In this document: positions 56,801-62,983 of the stretch, piece by piece
Layout: each line of letters begins with the position of its first letter
Numbering within the stretch: position 1 is the stretch's first letter
DNA from: Marinimicrobium sp. C6131
Lineage (GTDB): Bacteria; Pseudomonadota; Gammaproteobacteria; Pseudomonadales; Cellvibrionaceae
Reading direction: 5' to 3'
DNA: 64,000 nt
Assembly: GCF_026153455.1 (NCBI RefSeq)
Contig: NZ_CP110629.1
Location: forward strand, 434,001 to 498,000
The notes under the pieces: model-generated
Databases searched by the model: none
The model's input: the letters and a program-made list of their open reading frames with translations, nothing else
What the model was told of the DNA's origin: nothing
Translations under genes and position numbers: made by a program

Positions 56801-57803
56801 CGGGCGGATCAATGGCAAGGTGGAGGAAGCTCAAGACGGCCCGGCCCTCACCACCTACCTCTACGGCAGCCAGGGGCAGCTGCTGCAGGTGGACACCCCG
56901 GATAAGTCCATTGAGTATCGCCATAATGCCCTAGGCCAACGGGTCGCCAAGCTCGTTGATGGTGAGGTGGTAGAGCGCTACCTGTGGCAGGATCTGACGA
57001 CTCTGCTGGCTGTCTACGATGGTCAGAACAACCTCAAACAACGGTTTGAGTACACGGTCGGTCACACGCCTACCAGCTTCACGCAAGGTGGCCAGCGGTA
57101 TTATATACAGACCGATCATCTCGGCAGCCCAAGAGTCATCACCGACAGTAGCGGTTCGGTCGTCAAAGCCATCCGCTACAACAGTTATGGCAATATCACC
57201 GACGACAGCAACCCGGAGTTCGAGATACCGTTCGGGTTTGCGGGGGGCCTACATGACACGGATACGGGATTGTTACGGTTTGGGTATCGCGACTATGATC
57301 CAGAGGCCGGGCGCTGGACGGCGCGGGACCCGATCGGGTTCGGTGGTGGTGATACCAACCTGTATGGGTATGTGCTAAATGATCCGGTTAACTTTTTTGA
57401 CCCTTTGGGATTGGCGTACATTGCAAAAAGGCCGGTAGGAAACACTCCGAGATGGATTGCAAGGACAATAGGTACCAATTTGGTAGATGACGCCCTTAAT
57501 ACAGAGCTTGTACACGAGCAGGTTTTCTTCGAGGATGGGAGGGAACCGTCGAATCTAGGATTTTTTGGAGATAATGGAAGCTGGAATGAGCCTGGTGTCG
57601 TACGGCCGGATGATGCGAGTCGATTGGGCGATTTCTGGAGATCAGATTTCAAATCCTATGACGATGCGTTGATGAGAGAAGCTATCAGAAATGTAGGTGC
57701 GGGGAACTATTGTCTTATAGGCTCTAACTGCCAAGACTGGATTGAGAAAGTAAGAAGAGAGTACATGGATCTCGAAAAACGAGAAGGTGAACCATGCAAA
57801 TAA
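47874..57803 (+). CDS. Giant secreted CBM6-DUF1566-CAP-Rhs polymorphic toxin
   Basis: 3309 residues. Signal peptide 1-24; two CBM6-like domains (27-148, 168-293), each followed by a polyserine linker; four InlB-like repeats (about 326-399, 573-652, 803-879, 1038-1118) alternating with three DUF1566 domains (411-567, 653-797, 881-1033); a CAP/SCP-like domain (1139-1399); a Big2-like domain (1403-1493); a carboxypeptidase-regulatory-like beta domain (1539-1603); a DxDxDG calcium-site stretch near 1763-1797; a shell start (1843-2023); two more DUF1566 domains (2073-2176, 2192-2313); YD repeats (2323-3066); the conserved Rhs core with DHLGSPR and PVNFFDPLGL (3076-3182); and a 127-residue tip. The tip has H3214 in LVHEQVFF and C3286 in SNCQDW. 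Rhs shells enclose the tip toxin and release it by self-cleavage after the core. The CBM6 modules may tie the protein to polysaccharide on the cell or on plant material. The tip is AT-rich. Confidence 0.9.
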   Translation: MHGRLIAALSVAVLLAIFSTFSSAQTTTIEAENYSDMSGVRTEATSDEGGGSNVGWIDAGDWISYDTALLAGEYRLSFRVAALEREGQFEIQADNGSVNVSNIEFGATGGWQNWTTVNADVFLDSDIDSFRLYASGGGWNLNWIKIESLSQSSSESSASSSASSPENAVVRVEAEDYLEIYGMQLEATDDVGGGENVGWTEADDWISYDIRLPAPGEYEVRFRVAGRGGALDRFMLESEDIEDLSHVVNFAGTGAWQSWTTVEEAVALPEGEFTLVVKALAGDWNINWLEFELVSESASSSRSSSSSSSTSVGSSSSMSSSSSSEAPANYLVSTQTDGFGSMEPLELRVQEGTSALFVVTAQDGYIIDSVTGCGGVLSQDGYSVENLSSNCTIEATFQPRPGQPGDIIDERYKISETDSSIVVDLETGLEWRRCANGSEWNGSECVGESEEYELVQAQSQNFEEGWRVPNREELEALVHCSSGLADEDIESKGCRTDSRSPTLNDKVFPGAQPKSLYWSSTPTVKLDDSYWTVNFFNGESRSLPHAEYDHLGEIEAYLNAYLRLVRGDGKSQYNLLLKKMGEGSGEILVDQEGTDCGEECQLALQAGGEIEVLAVPAPGSVFARWSGGCRSTDHVCMVDIDKDKEIHAHFLVDRYEFSGENVVVDNKTGLEWQRCSYGQEWTGVTCAGDAETDVWYDLTERVFPGGWRLPTNSELASVVYCDSGSPSFEGAQSSPCHNEYTAPTIASWAFPNTPKMNYWSSTTADNGWPVVRDFDNGKAGYISGFSSGAFRLVRDPEPPESVQINMSVTGSSAGEITVNGEACGDSCVANYSNVNSILVEATPDDGAEFYRWNGLCSGFDPRCEVTNWHEVEALEAIFIDDRYEVRGDERGIIYDSTTDLEWQRCSYGQEWDGESCIGDIVPLNSSEANAIASDMGWRLPAYNELRTLVFCSSGNPTYWGKHESSCLPTGRDEPTIAENYFPSTENVDYMSSTFEPSQGWGAAKNIAVDFRDGSYGVVYSENEANVRFVRGGGDFPKKSISIRLSGGGDGRVFVNHESYETCDQEECEFLVSEGSTVTLSYHADSGSEFFSWGGLCSKSLDECTVLMDRDRDVEVFFNMRTPYLFSCPYNSVKSDFSYIEVNPEENIYWSVGEDVNVESIASAFNYARYVDPSVNTYLIMPEQNVWDQLSLQDKGLYLVNSERSARGLKPFSGVDASIQSSAKNYADYILTNNQVVGHYNDGQTPLQRMRTEDYVMTNSDSYIRKAESLAGVHNFEDPVSQDYALVRAIYAWLYEDKDWYRRFGLSEGDDWGHRKHLLQKGLQENNGDPFSEGVAGFGVATGLYQPGADSVSTHGAVTVFNTIDQGPTWDGDRLQVSDFSNSQGCYHHTLTFRSSSAKREFIPGLESISIVPSNVHLAVGQSAALSIIGHYGGGEVRDLTDTLSHRVTDSSVVSIANGEVIGRRSGYATVYVSDALGLDYIDSNRIQVTVGEALDVESLTGTRAGSVAPYLAENATLPTFVPAMEEQRVEADFDPYAMAVFTGTVQDRYGVPLSGVQISFLHARNYGSVTTDMDGRFIIAGPAGEQTVVYEKPGYLVLQRSGTGGSGQWSSLEEVTLLERDSKVTNINLSSGEPQVHQSSLVSDEFGDRQATVIFNGITSAVIRSADGSERPIEQFQFSATEFESPSSMPGELPRETAFTWASDLHVDGTHYTDSVHFDGDVVMFVDNFLSFDVGEIVPIGYFDRRISEWVASSNGVVVELLDSDSDGVVDGLDYTGDGQPDDLNGNGNTADEVIGLESYSAGDTLWWGSFNHMTPLDYNWGAGDEEAPDEVDPELSEEDEYDEACVATGSYAKPYQQSFHEDIDIAGSNLTLHYSSQRTQGYHHKIRVALSGDEIPVMPVRMIARLEIAGRVFEKSFDPQTGLEAEFVWDGTHPDGTIAEGLVSGRVSLGYEHGVKYLSAGNAASEQRPPSEFAVAWATEGESETQVPARENFIAWRQRGITIKNTYHSQLAEGWSLSSVHELGPLSEGTVYLGNGGVHTAATPSLILRTGQTASYVDGDDGYYQAGGKNIDYTITDGNVLQDRVTGLQWQNERTPFRTATRLEAAQYCADLEVAGQTDWRLPTPKEAGYTIDKSTGDAVRRIHSLSRGRELWNANTINNDQRELAALCVRGAPLDERNIVSLDRNESDQVVIDKDNGLMWQDSADNATLTLSWLDSIDYCETSQHAGYNNWRLPNINELLYILPNPVFQYQTSLPDDVHWTYLAPERNPYWSSTTNITDEEQAWAIESIGFNSERFDKLDQYHVRCVREDSTAARSPYRFDGDDRHTATIDLNSGVELSTLEYDDAGRVIRIVDRFGSALTIDRNQDGTPSRIVAPNGEVTSLTVNQQGHLTGVQYEDDTGYQFNYKNGGLLTGKIDPNGHGYEREYDDSGRLLIAKDPMGGFWELFDERLDIGWDRFGYDTAEANRHEVERRVRANGDVEVTTTDKTGAMSVLVRSADELRETITAYGMTTVLDKVLDEKTQRPRTDTVTVTTPEGLISTTELDKQYRENGADTTHYTVTASQNGKSTLIEIDSRTGVTRTTSPEGRVTALYADPDTLLTQRLETPGQHDREYEYDSRGRLVEERVGDRTTTYTYDDVAALGRLTRITTPDERSTEFEYDLLGRVSKVIYPDGNSTVTEYDANGNATRVTVPTQADHESTFNGVNKVETEDRPDTPPAAYTYNLEKQLTQIALPSGDTIDYIYENGLLIRVETPEADTRYYYQQADQPARVERGEDKVHYAYDGTLLTELRHEGWVSATLGYSYNADFRVSNMSYAGAGTSIGYDDDGLLTEINGYELTYGAQSGFLEELKDGNLTQTWQWNGYGESTAVDYYQSGTNTYGYDLEYDPAGRIVRKIEQTPTGTAVYEYDYDGRGRLVEVIKEGVIVEAYAYDANGNRTLQTSTEVGVDAESAVYTAGDQLESRGNTTYTYDANGRINGKVEEAQDGPALTTYLYGSQGQLLQVDTPDKSIEYRHNALGQRVAKLVDGEVVERYLWQDLTTLLAVYDGQNNLKQRFEYTVGHTPTSFTQGGQRYYIQTDHLGSPRVITDSSGSVVKAIRYNSYGNITDDSNPEFEIPFGFAGGLHDTDTGLLRFGYRDYDPEAGRWTARDPIGFGGGDTNLYGYVLNDPVNFFDPLGLAYIAKRPVGNTPRWIARTIGTNLVDDALNTELVHEQVFFEDGREPSNLGFFGDNGSWNEPGVVRPDDASRLGDFWRSDFKSYDDALMREAIRNVGAGNYCLIGSNCQDWIEKVRREYMDLEKREGEPCK

Positions 57804-58699
57804 TATCTAGGGTCTTAGGTGTTATCATATCTTTGTTCTGTTTTCAGTTGTCCGGTTGCAGTGTGGATAAATCTATGAATGCTAATGGCAGGCTTATATT
57901 TACCAATGGTGGAAAAAGTATAAAAGAAGTGAATTTTTCCAAAGGATGGCCTGAGGAGAACCTTTTGTATGATGGAAATAAAGTGGGAACCTCCATAACC
58001 GGGCTTACGTTGGCTGGTGAAACTAAATTGATATTTAGTGAGTGCGATGGTGAATTGGGTTGTTTTATTAAGGCCTATGGTTTTGAGAGTCGAGAATTAG
58101 TAAATGTTCGTTCAGGTGATCTTCCGACTTATGTAGGGAAACACAAAAAAATACTTTTTTATGATGTTTTAAGTGACGGGAGTAGTTGGCTTTTTGTGTC
58201 TCCGATAGAGAGTGTCTATTCAAGCCATAAGATTGCGATGGCGCCAGCCCCTTTAAAGCTGTCAAACGGAATCGATCGGTCAATAAAAACCCAGCCTGTT
58301 CAGATATCAGATGATGAAGTAGTTTTTGTGGTCGGCGAGGGGGATGTTGCAAAGTATAACTTAGAAACGTCCGAATTGGAGTCAGCTATTCTAACAGGTT
58401 ACATACCCTTGGCATGGCTGGGTGATAGAAATGAATTGATTTGCACAGATCTAGAGAAAGAAGAGCTGGTTACCTTTAATATTGTCACAGGTGATATGAA
58501 TAAGCTAGACGGATTAGGTCGGGCCTATGGAGTTTCCGTTATCCCTGGAGGTGAAAGTATCATATATGGGAGAACGGAGTCTAAATTTATATTTTTTGAG
58601 AAGTATAACGCTTATTTGTATGATTTATTGTCCGGCGCTGAAGTGCGAATTTTAGAGAATGAGCATGTTGCTGAAAGTCTATTTATGCGTAATGAATAG
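57794..58699 (+). CDS. Lipoprotein, candidate immunity to the Rhs tip
   Basis: 301 residues. The hydrophobic stretch ends in lipobox LSGC (C22), so it should be a lipoprotein facing the periplasm. The mature part is beta-rich with repeated short strands (GKSIKEVN, VVFVVGEG, VSVIPGGESIIYG), in the style of a beta-propeller. It starts 10 bp before the end of the Rhs gene and shares its low GC, exactly where immunity genes for Rhs tips are found. A periplasmic immunity protein would fit a tip toxin that acts in the periplasm. I do not recognise a named immunity family, so the role is inferred from position. Confidence 0.72.
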   Translation: MQIISRVLGVIISLFCFQLSGCSVDKSMNANGRLIFTNGGKSIKEVNFSKGWPEENLLYDGNKVGTSITGLTLAGETKLIFSECDGELGCFIKAYGFESRELVNVRSGDLPTYVGKHKKILFYDVLSDGSSWLFVSPIESVYSSHKIAMAPAPLKLSNGIDRSIKTQPVQISDDEVVFVVGEGDVAKYNLETSELESAILTGYIPLAWLGDRNELICTDLEKEELVTFNIVTGDMNKLDGLGRAYGVSVIPGGESIIYGRTESKFIFFEKYNAYLYDLLSGAEVRILENEHVAESLFMRNE

Positions 58700-59103
58700 C
58701 CATTTTTTACGCCCACTTTTATGGAGTTCTGAAACTGATTTCAAAAAGGTCCCGGTACCCGTTAACCGAGAATATTCCAATCACCACCTCCGACGATTCC
58801 CATGATGCGGCGCTGCACAAAGCATCGGGGTAATTGGCACGAATCCGTCGAACCGGTAGTTTCCACAAAGTTGTCCAGTAATGTGTGTCTGGCCTCTAAT
58901 TAATTGCTATCTAATCTCCGGGACCTCTCCGAGGTTGAGGGGTGCGTCAACGCCGGAGTTTTAGTCCCGCACCTCTCACGGCCGGTGCCTCGATTGCAGT
59001 TTATTCGCTCCTTCATAAACGGTTTTTCGTTGATCTTGCAACCCCTGATCATTGTCCAGCTGTTGACTGGCCGGCGTTGCGAAGCAGGTGAGACTATGTA
59101 GGT
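58700..59103. other. 404-bp unexplained region between Rhs modules
   Basis: No convincing gene on either strand; a 77-codon leftward frame (58900-59133) has no ribosome site and overlaps rhs remnant sequence. The stretch is mixed in composition, with a GC-rich piece around 58910-58990, and ends directly against the displaced rhs core fragment. I find no IS end or attachment site. It may be debris of an older rhs copy. Confidence 0.55.
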
Positions 59104-59279
59104 GACGGATATGAGTTGACCTATGGTGCCCAAAGAGGCTTCCTAGAGGAACTTACGGATGGCAATCTTATTCATACGTGGCAATGGAAAAGTATGATTC
59201 GGTTACTGGTGAACTCTATGAATTCAACTTCGAAACCAATGATTTTGAAATTTCTGACTGGGAGAGCTGTGTAAGATGA
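59104..59279 (+). pseudogene. Displaced rhs core fragment with a second toxin tail
   Basis: Bases 59104-59187 repeat bases 56382-56465 of the Rhs gene with about 12 differences in 84; in both the same reading gives GYELTYGAQ...GFLEEL...DGNL...TWQW. After base 59187 similarity stops. In another frame an open stretch follows, EKYDSVTGELYEFNFETNDF and on to ESCVR, whose TGA overlaps the ATG of the next gene. There is no start codon and the two parts are out of frame, so it cannot make a protein as it stands. It looks like the end of a former rhs tip joined by recombination. Confidence 0.75.
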
Positions 59280-59683
59280 GGTTGGCGCTTATTTTTCTGT
59301 TGTTTTTTATGGTCGCCTGTGAAAATAAGATTTCTCCAAGCGTTTCATTAATGTATCTTGTTGTTAATGGTAATCGATATGATGGAAGTGAAGTTATCGT
59401 TACCGGGTACTATCAGTCCGGCCTCGATGAGTCCGCACTATACTTCTCAAAAGATCAAGCCGATTACGGGATGGTTAAGGATGCTATTTGGATAAATCTG
59501 GACGAGGATGTTTACTGGCAAAATTTCCCGGAGGATGGATTGGGCGATAAGGCGCGACTTCAGTCCTTAAGTGGAAAATATATAACGGTTGAAGGTGTTT
59601 ACACCATGCGTGATCGTGATGATGTTGGCGTTTTTGGAGGGTCAATGGTCGCTACCAGAGTTATCGTCACGAGGAAGCGGTGA
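59276..59683 (+). CDS. Small lipoprotein, candidate orphan immunity protein
   Basis: 135 residues. The start MRLALIFLLFFMVAC has a lipobox with lipid cysteine C15. The rest is a compact acidic and aromatic-rich domain of unknown family. Its ATG overlaps the TGA of the toxin-like tail, the same overlap layout as the first Rhs tip and its lipoprotein. It has low GC like its neighbour. It may still give immunity to sister cells that carry the matching tip. Confidence 0.68.
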   Translation: MRLALIFLLFFMVACENKISPSVSLMYLVVNGNRYDGSEVIVTGYYQSGLDESALYFSKDQADYGMVKDAIWINLDEDVYWQNFPEDGLGDKARLQSLSGKYITVEGVYTMRDRDDVGVFGGSMVATRVIVTRKR

Positions 59684-59881
59684 TAGCTGGAATTTGCTCA
59701 GCTACGTACCAGTTTGGTTGATTTTTAATCAATTCTTGATCTGGCTCAAATACGCCCTTTATAGACTCCCTGAAAACAGTGAATCGGGTTGCGAAAACAC
59801 CACCGTCGACAACACTTAATAGATCTCGAATCGGGTTGTAAGGATTCAGACTTCGTTCGATGTCGGCTAGAGGTGTTCACC

Positions 59882-60331
59882 GTGAAATATTCATTACTCT
59901 TTGCATTCGTGTTTTTTCTGACGGCGTGCAGCCAGGGACCGGAATCACCCCGGGGGTTCAGTCTGCCCGAAGGGGATCTTGAACGGGGCGAGCAGGTGTT
60001 TGTCCAGTATGACTGCCTGTCCTGTCATCGGTTGCAGGGCTACGATGCGGTGGTGACTGAGCGAGAGCTGGACACGCCGATCATTCTCGGCGGCACCGTC
60101 ACCAAGGTCAAAACCTACGCCGAGCTACTGACCTCCGTCATCAATCCCTCCCATCGGCTGGCCAGCGGCTACCAGGATGAGCAGATCACGGACGACGCCG
60201 GGCAATCGTTGATGCGCAACTACAACGACGTCATGACCGTCAGTGAGCTGATTGATCTGGTGGCTTTTCTGGAGTCTTACTATGAGCTGAACCCCTACGC
60301 GCAGAGCCACTACCACATGTACTACCCCTGA
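59882..60331 (+). CDS. Lipoprotein c-type cytochrome
   Basis: 149 residues. The GTG at 59882 follows AGAGGT and gives a signal ending in lipobox LTAC (C16). One heme motif CLSCH lies at about 49-53. A segment NPSHRL and a later Met may supply the axial ligand; the single-heme fold is class I-like. It should be anchored in a membrane facing the periplasm and pass electrons to a partner not present in this window. An earlier in-frame start at 59789 adds 31 residues with no ribosome site. Confidence 0.82.
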   Translation: MKYSLLFAFVFFLTACSQGPESPRGFSLPEGDLERGEQVFVQYDCLSCHRLQGYDAVVTERELDTPIILGGTVTKVKTYAELLTSVINPSHRLASGYQDEQITDDAGQSLMRNYNDVMTVSELIDLVAFLESYYELNPYAQSHYHMYYP

Positions 60332-60453
60332 TTGCGACTCAAGCAGTCGCCACCGCATCTGCTGCAGCGCCGGGTCGGGTTTGGCACCACGGCTTGTCAG
60401 ATGCCGGATGGGGCGCTAGCATTGACGGTCCTTTCGCAATGCAAGAGCCCACA

Positions 60454-60855
60454 ATGGAAGAAACCCTGGAACGACTGAGGGCGGCGCATCAGCCGGTGCC
60501 GGTACCCCTGGAGCTGCCCAGTCACGAAGACCTGGTGGATGTGGAGGAGGAGGTGCTTCTGCCCATCCCGCGTGAGATGCGCCGTTTCCTGCTTCTGGCC
60601 AGCGATGTGGTTACCGGTTCGTTGGAGCCAGTGACCGCCGCTGACCCCCATGCCCATACTTACCTGCCCGAGGTGGCGGCGGTGGCCTGGTCAATGGGCC
60701 TGCCCCGTTACCTGTTGCCGCTGTGTGAGACCAACGGCAACTATTACTGCGTTGAGCCGGAGGGTGAAGTCCTGTTCTGGCGCGATGGCGATCTGACCGA
60801 TGAGAGCTGGGATGATGTCTGGCGCTGGATTGATGAGGTCTGGCTCGAGAGCTGA
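60454..60855 (+). CDS. SMI1/KNR4 (SUKH) family protein
   Basis: 133 residues with the SUKH fold, including VPLELPSHEDLVDVEEEVLLPIP, where the conserved acidic and proline residues lie, and a late NYYCVEPEGEVLFW. SUKH proteins include many toxin immunity proteins, but this particular type, with its EMRRFLLLASDVVTGSLEPVT core, is a conserved standalone protein in Pseudomonas-like bacteria. It lies between the cytochrome gene and a terminator and is not overlapped by any toxin gene. I chose ATG 60454 over ATG 60439; neither has a strong ribosome site. Confidence 0.8.
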   Translation: MEETLERLRAAHQPVPVPLELPSHEDLVDVEEEVLLPIPREMRRFLLLASDVVTGSLEPVTAADPHAHTYLPEVAAVAWSMGLPRYLLPLCETNGNYYCVEPEGEVLFWRDGDLTDESWDDVWRWIDEVWLES

Positions 60856-60862
60856 AAAGCAG

Positions 60863-60902
60863 GGCATTAAAAAAGGGAGCAGACGCTCCCTTTTTTAATG
60901 CC
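60863..60902. terminator. Bidirectional intrinsic terminator
   Basis: An 18-bp perfect stem (GGCATTAAAAAAGGGAGC with its complement) closes on the loop AGAC. T-runs lie in both arms, so it can end both the SUKH gene and the leftward symporter gene. Confidence 0.93.
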
Positions 60903-60927
60903 GGGTTTAAATACCGGTGTGGGCCGG

Positions 60928-62643
60928 TCAGTGGGCGCTGGGGCCGCTTGAGCCCTGAGGGAAGCGGATGCTTTCCACCAGGTCCTGGACATGCGGCGGC
61001 GCATCCGGGGTGAATTGGCGCACGGTCAGAGCCACGGCCAGATTCAGCAGCATGCCGACAAACCCGATGCCCTCCGGTGAGATACCCAGCAGCCAGTATT
61101 CGGCGGTATTGGGCAGCAAGGGTTCGAAGAATACCCCCTTGAATACCAGAATATAGCTGGCGGTGAACACCAGCCCGGTGAGCATGCCCGCGACGGCGCC
61201 CCACTGGTTCATGGGTTTGAAGAAAATCCCCATGATGATCGCCGGGAAGAAGCTCGCCGCCGCCAGGCCAAAGGCGAAGGCGACCACCTCGGCGACAAAG
61301 CCCGGCGGGTTGATACCCAGGTAGCCCGCCACGCCGATCGCCCCGGCGGCGGCCAGGCGCGCCGCCATCAGCTCCTGTTTCTCGGTGATCCGGGGCATGA
61401 GATTGCGTTTGAGCAGGTCGTGGGAGATTGAGGTGGAGATCACCAGTAACAGCCCGGCGGCGGTAGACAGCGCGGCGGCCAGGCCACCAGCGGCCACCAG
61501 GGCGATCACCCAGTTGGGCAGCTCGGCGATTTCCGGGTTGGCCAGCACCAGAATGTCCGGGTCGATGGTCATTTCATTGCGGTTGTCGTTGCTGTAGAAC
61601 AGCCGCCCATCGCCGTTCTCATCCTGCCACTGGATCAGCCCCGTGGTCTCCCAGGTATCCACCCAGGAGGGCATGTTTTCCCGGGCTACCCCCTGGCCCT
61701 CGGGGCCATTGATGGTCTCGATCATGTTGGTGCGGGCAAAAGCGCCCACCGCCGGGGCGGTGGTGTAGAGCACGGCGATGAACAGCAGCGCCCAGCCGGC
61801 GCTCTTGCGGGCGTCGCGCACTTTGGGGACGGTGAAAAACCGCACGATGACATGCGGTAGGCCCGCCGTGCCCACCATGAGCGCGGCGGTAATGCAGAAC
61901 ATGTCGATGGTGGACTTTTTCCCCTCGGTAAAAGCGGTAAAGCCGAGCTCCCGGGTCAGGCCATCAAGCTTGTCGAGCAGATGGGTCCCCGAGCCGTCCG
62001 CCAGGGTGTCACCAAAGCCCAGTTGCGGAATCGGGTTGCCGGTAATCAGGAGACTGATGTAGATCGCGGGCACGGTGTAGGCAAAAATCATCACGCAGTA
62101 CTGAGCCACCTGGGTGTAGGTAATGCCCTTCATGCCGCCGAGCACCGCGTAAAAGAACACCACGCCCATGCCGATCAGCACACCCGTGGTCACATCCACT
62201 TCCAGGAAGCGGGAGAATACCACGCCGACCCCGCGCATCTGTCCGGCCACATAGGTGAACGACACAAAAATGGCGCACACCACCGCAACGGTGCGAGCCA
62301 TCTGCGAGTAGTAGCGATCACCAATGAAATCCGGCACGGTAAACTTGCCAAATTTGCGCAGATAGGGCGCCAGGCACAAGGCCAACAGCACATAACCGCC
62401 GGTCCAGCCCATGAGGTAGACGCTACCGTCATAGCCGAGAAAGGCGATCAGGCCGGCCATGGAAATGAAGGAGGCGGCGGACATCCAGTCGGCGGCCGTG
62501 GCCATGCCGTTGGCCACCGGATGCACGCCACCGCCGGCAATGTAGAAGTCACCGGTGCTACCGGCCCGGGACCAGACCGCGATGCCAATATAGAGCGCGA
62601 AGGTGGCGCCAACCACCAGGTAGATGAGCGTTTGGGCTTCCAT
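60928..62643 (-). CDS. Sodium:solute symporter of the VC_2705 / ActP type
   Basis: 571 residues with about 13 membrane helices in the SSS family. The sodium-site region shows TAADWMSAASFIS near residue 50, and MVGTAGLPHVIVRFFTVP is the conserved acetate-permease-like segment. An insert of some 60 residues between two helices (about 310-370) contains GQGVARENMPSW. Members of the VC_2705 group pair with a DUF4212 small subunit, as here. They move small carboxylates such as acetate, but the substrate cannot be read directly. Confidence 0.92.
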   Translation of the reverse strand: MEAQTLIYLVVGATFALYIGIAVWSRAGSTGDFYIAGGGVHPVANGMATAADWMSAASFISMAGLIAFLGYDGSVYLMGWTGGYVLLALCLAPYLRKFGKFTVPDFIGDRYYSQMARTVAVVCAIFVSFTYVAGQMRGVGVVFSRFLEVDVTTGVLIGMGVVFFYAVLGGMKGITYTQVAQYCVMIFAYTVPAIYISLLITGNPIPQLGFGDTLADGSGTHLLDKLDGLTRELGFTAFTEGKKSTIDMFCITAALMVGTAGLPHVIVRFFTVPKVRDARKSAGWALLFIAVLYTTAPAVGAFARTNMIETINGPEGQGVARENMPSWVDTWETTGLIQWQDENGDGRLFYSNDNRNEMTIDPDILVLANPEIAELPNWVIALVAAGGLAAALSTAAGLLLVISTSISHDLLKRNLMPRITEKQELMAARLAAAGAIGVAGYLGINPPGFVAEVVAFAFGLAAASFFPAIIMGIFFKPMNQWGAVAGMLTGLVFTASYILVFKGVFFEPLLPNTAEYWLLGISPEGIGFVGMLLNLAVALTVRQFTPDAPPHVQDLVESIRFPQGSSGPSAH

Positions 62644-62646
62644 GAA

Positions 62647-62919
62647 CTACTCCTCGTCTTCCCGGACACCGAAGCGGCGGTCCAACTGATTCATTTTGTA
62701 CACATAGACAAAAATCAGGACCAGAAAGGTGTAGATGGAACCCTGCTGGGCAAACCAGAAGCCCAGTTTGAAGCCACCCATGCGAAATTGATTGAGCCAG
62801 TCCACCAGCAGGATGCCCGCACCAAACGAGACCATGAACCAGATGCTGAGCAGCACCGCCAGCAACTTGATGTTCGCCCGCCAATACTCTCTGGCGGCTT
62901 CCTTGGACGCAAAAGCCAT
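62647..62919 (-). CDS. DUF4212 small subunit of the sodium:solute symporter
   Basis: 90 residues with two membrane helices (about 18-40 and 55-78). The REYWRANIKLL start and the FRMGGFKLGFWFAQQGSIYTFLVLIFVYV segment match the family of small symporter subunits. It begins an operon with the large symporter, 3 bp apart. The terminal acidic tail GVREDEE faces the cytoplasm. Confidence 0.92.
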   Translation of the reverse strand: MAFASKEAAREYWRANIKLLAVLLSIWFMVSFGAGILLVDWLNQFRMGGFKLGFWFAQQGSIYTFLVLIFVYVYKMNQLDRRFGVREDEE

Positions 62920-62983
62920 AGTAAAACTCCGGTTATTATGCTTATCGGTAAGGCTTCAAGTGAAAAGGAAAATAAGGGGCCTG

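Noticed and set aside
58900..59133. 77-codon minus-strand frame in the rhs gap
   Set aside because: There is no ribosome site or recognisable domain, and its start overlaps the rhs core fragment.
60454..60855. SUKH gene as the immunity gene of the Rhs locus
   Set aside because: It is separated from both tips by the cytochrome gene, has chromosome-like GC and resembles a conserved standalone type.
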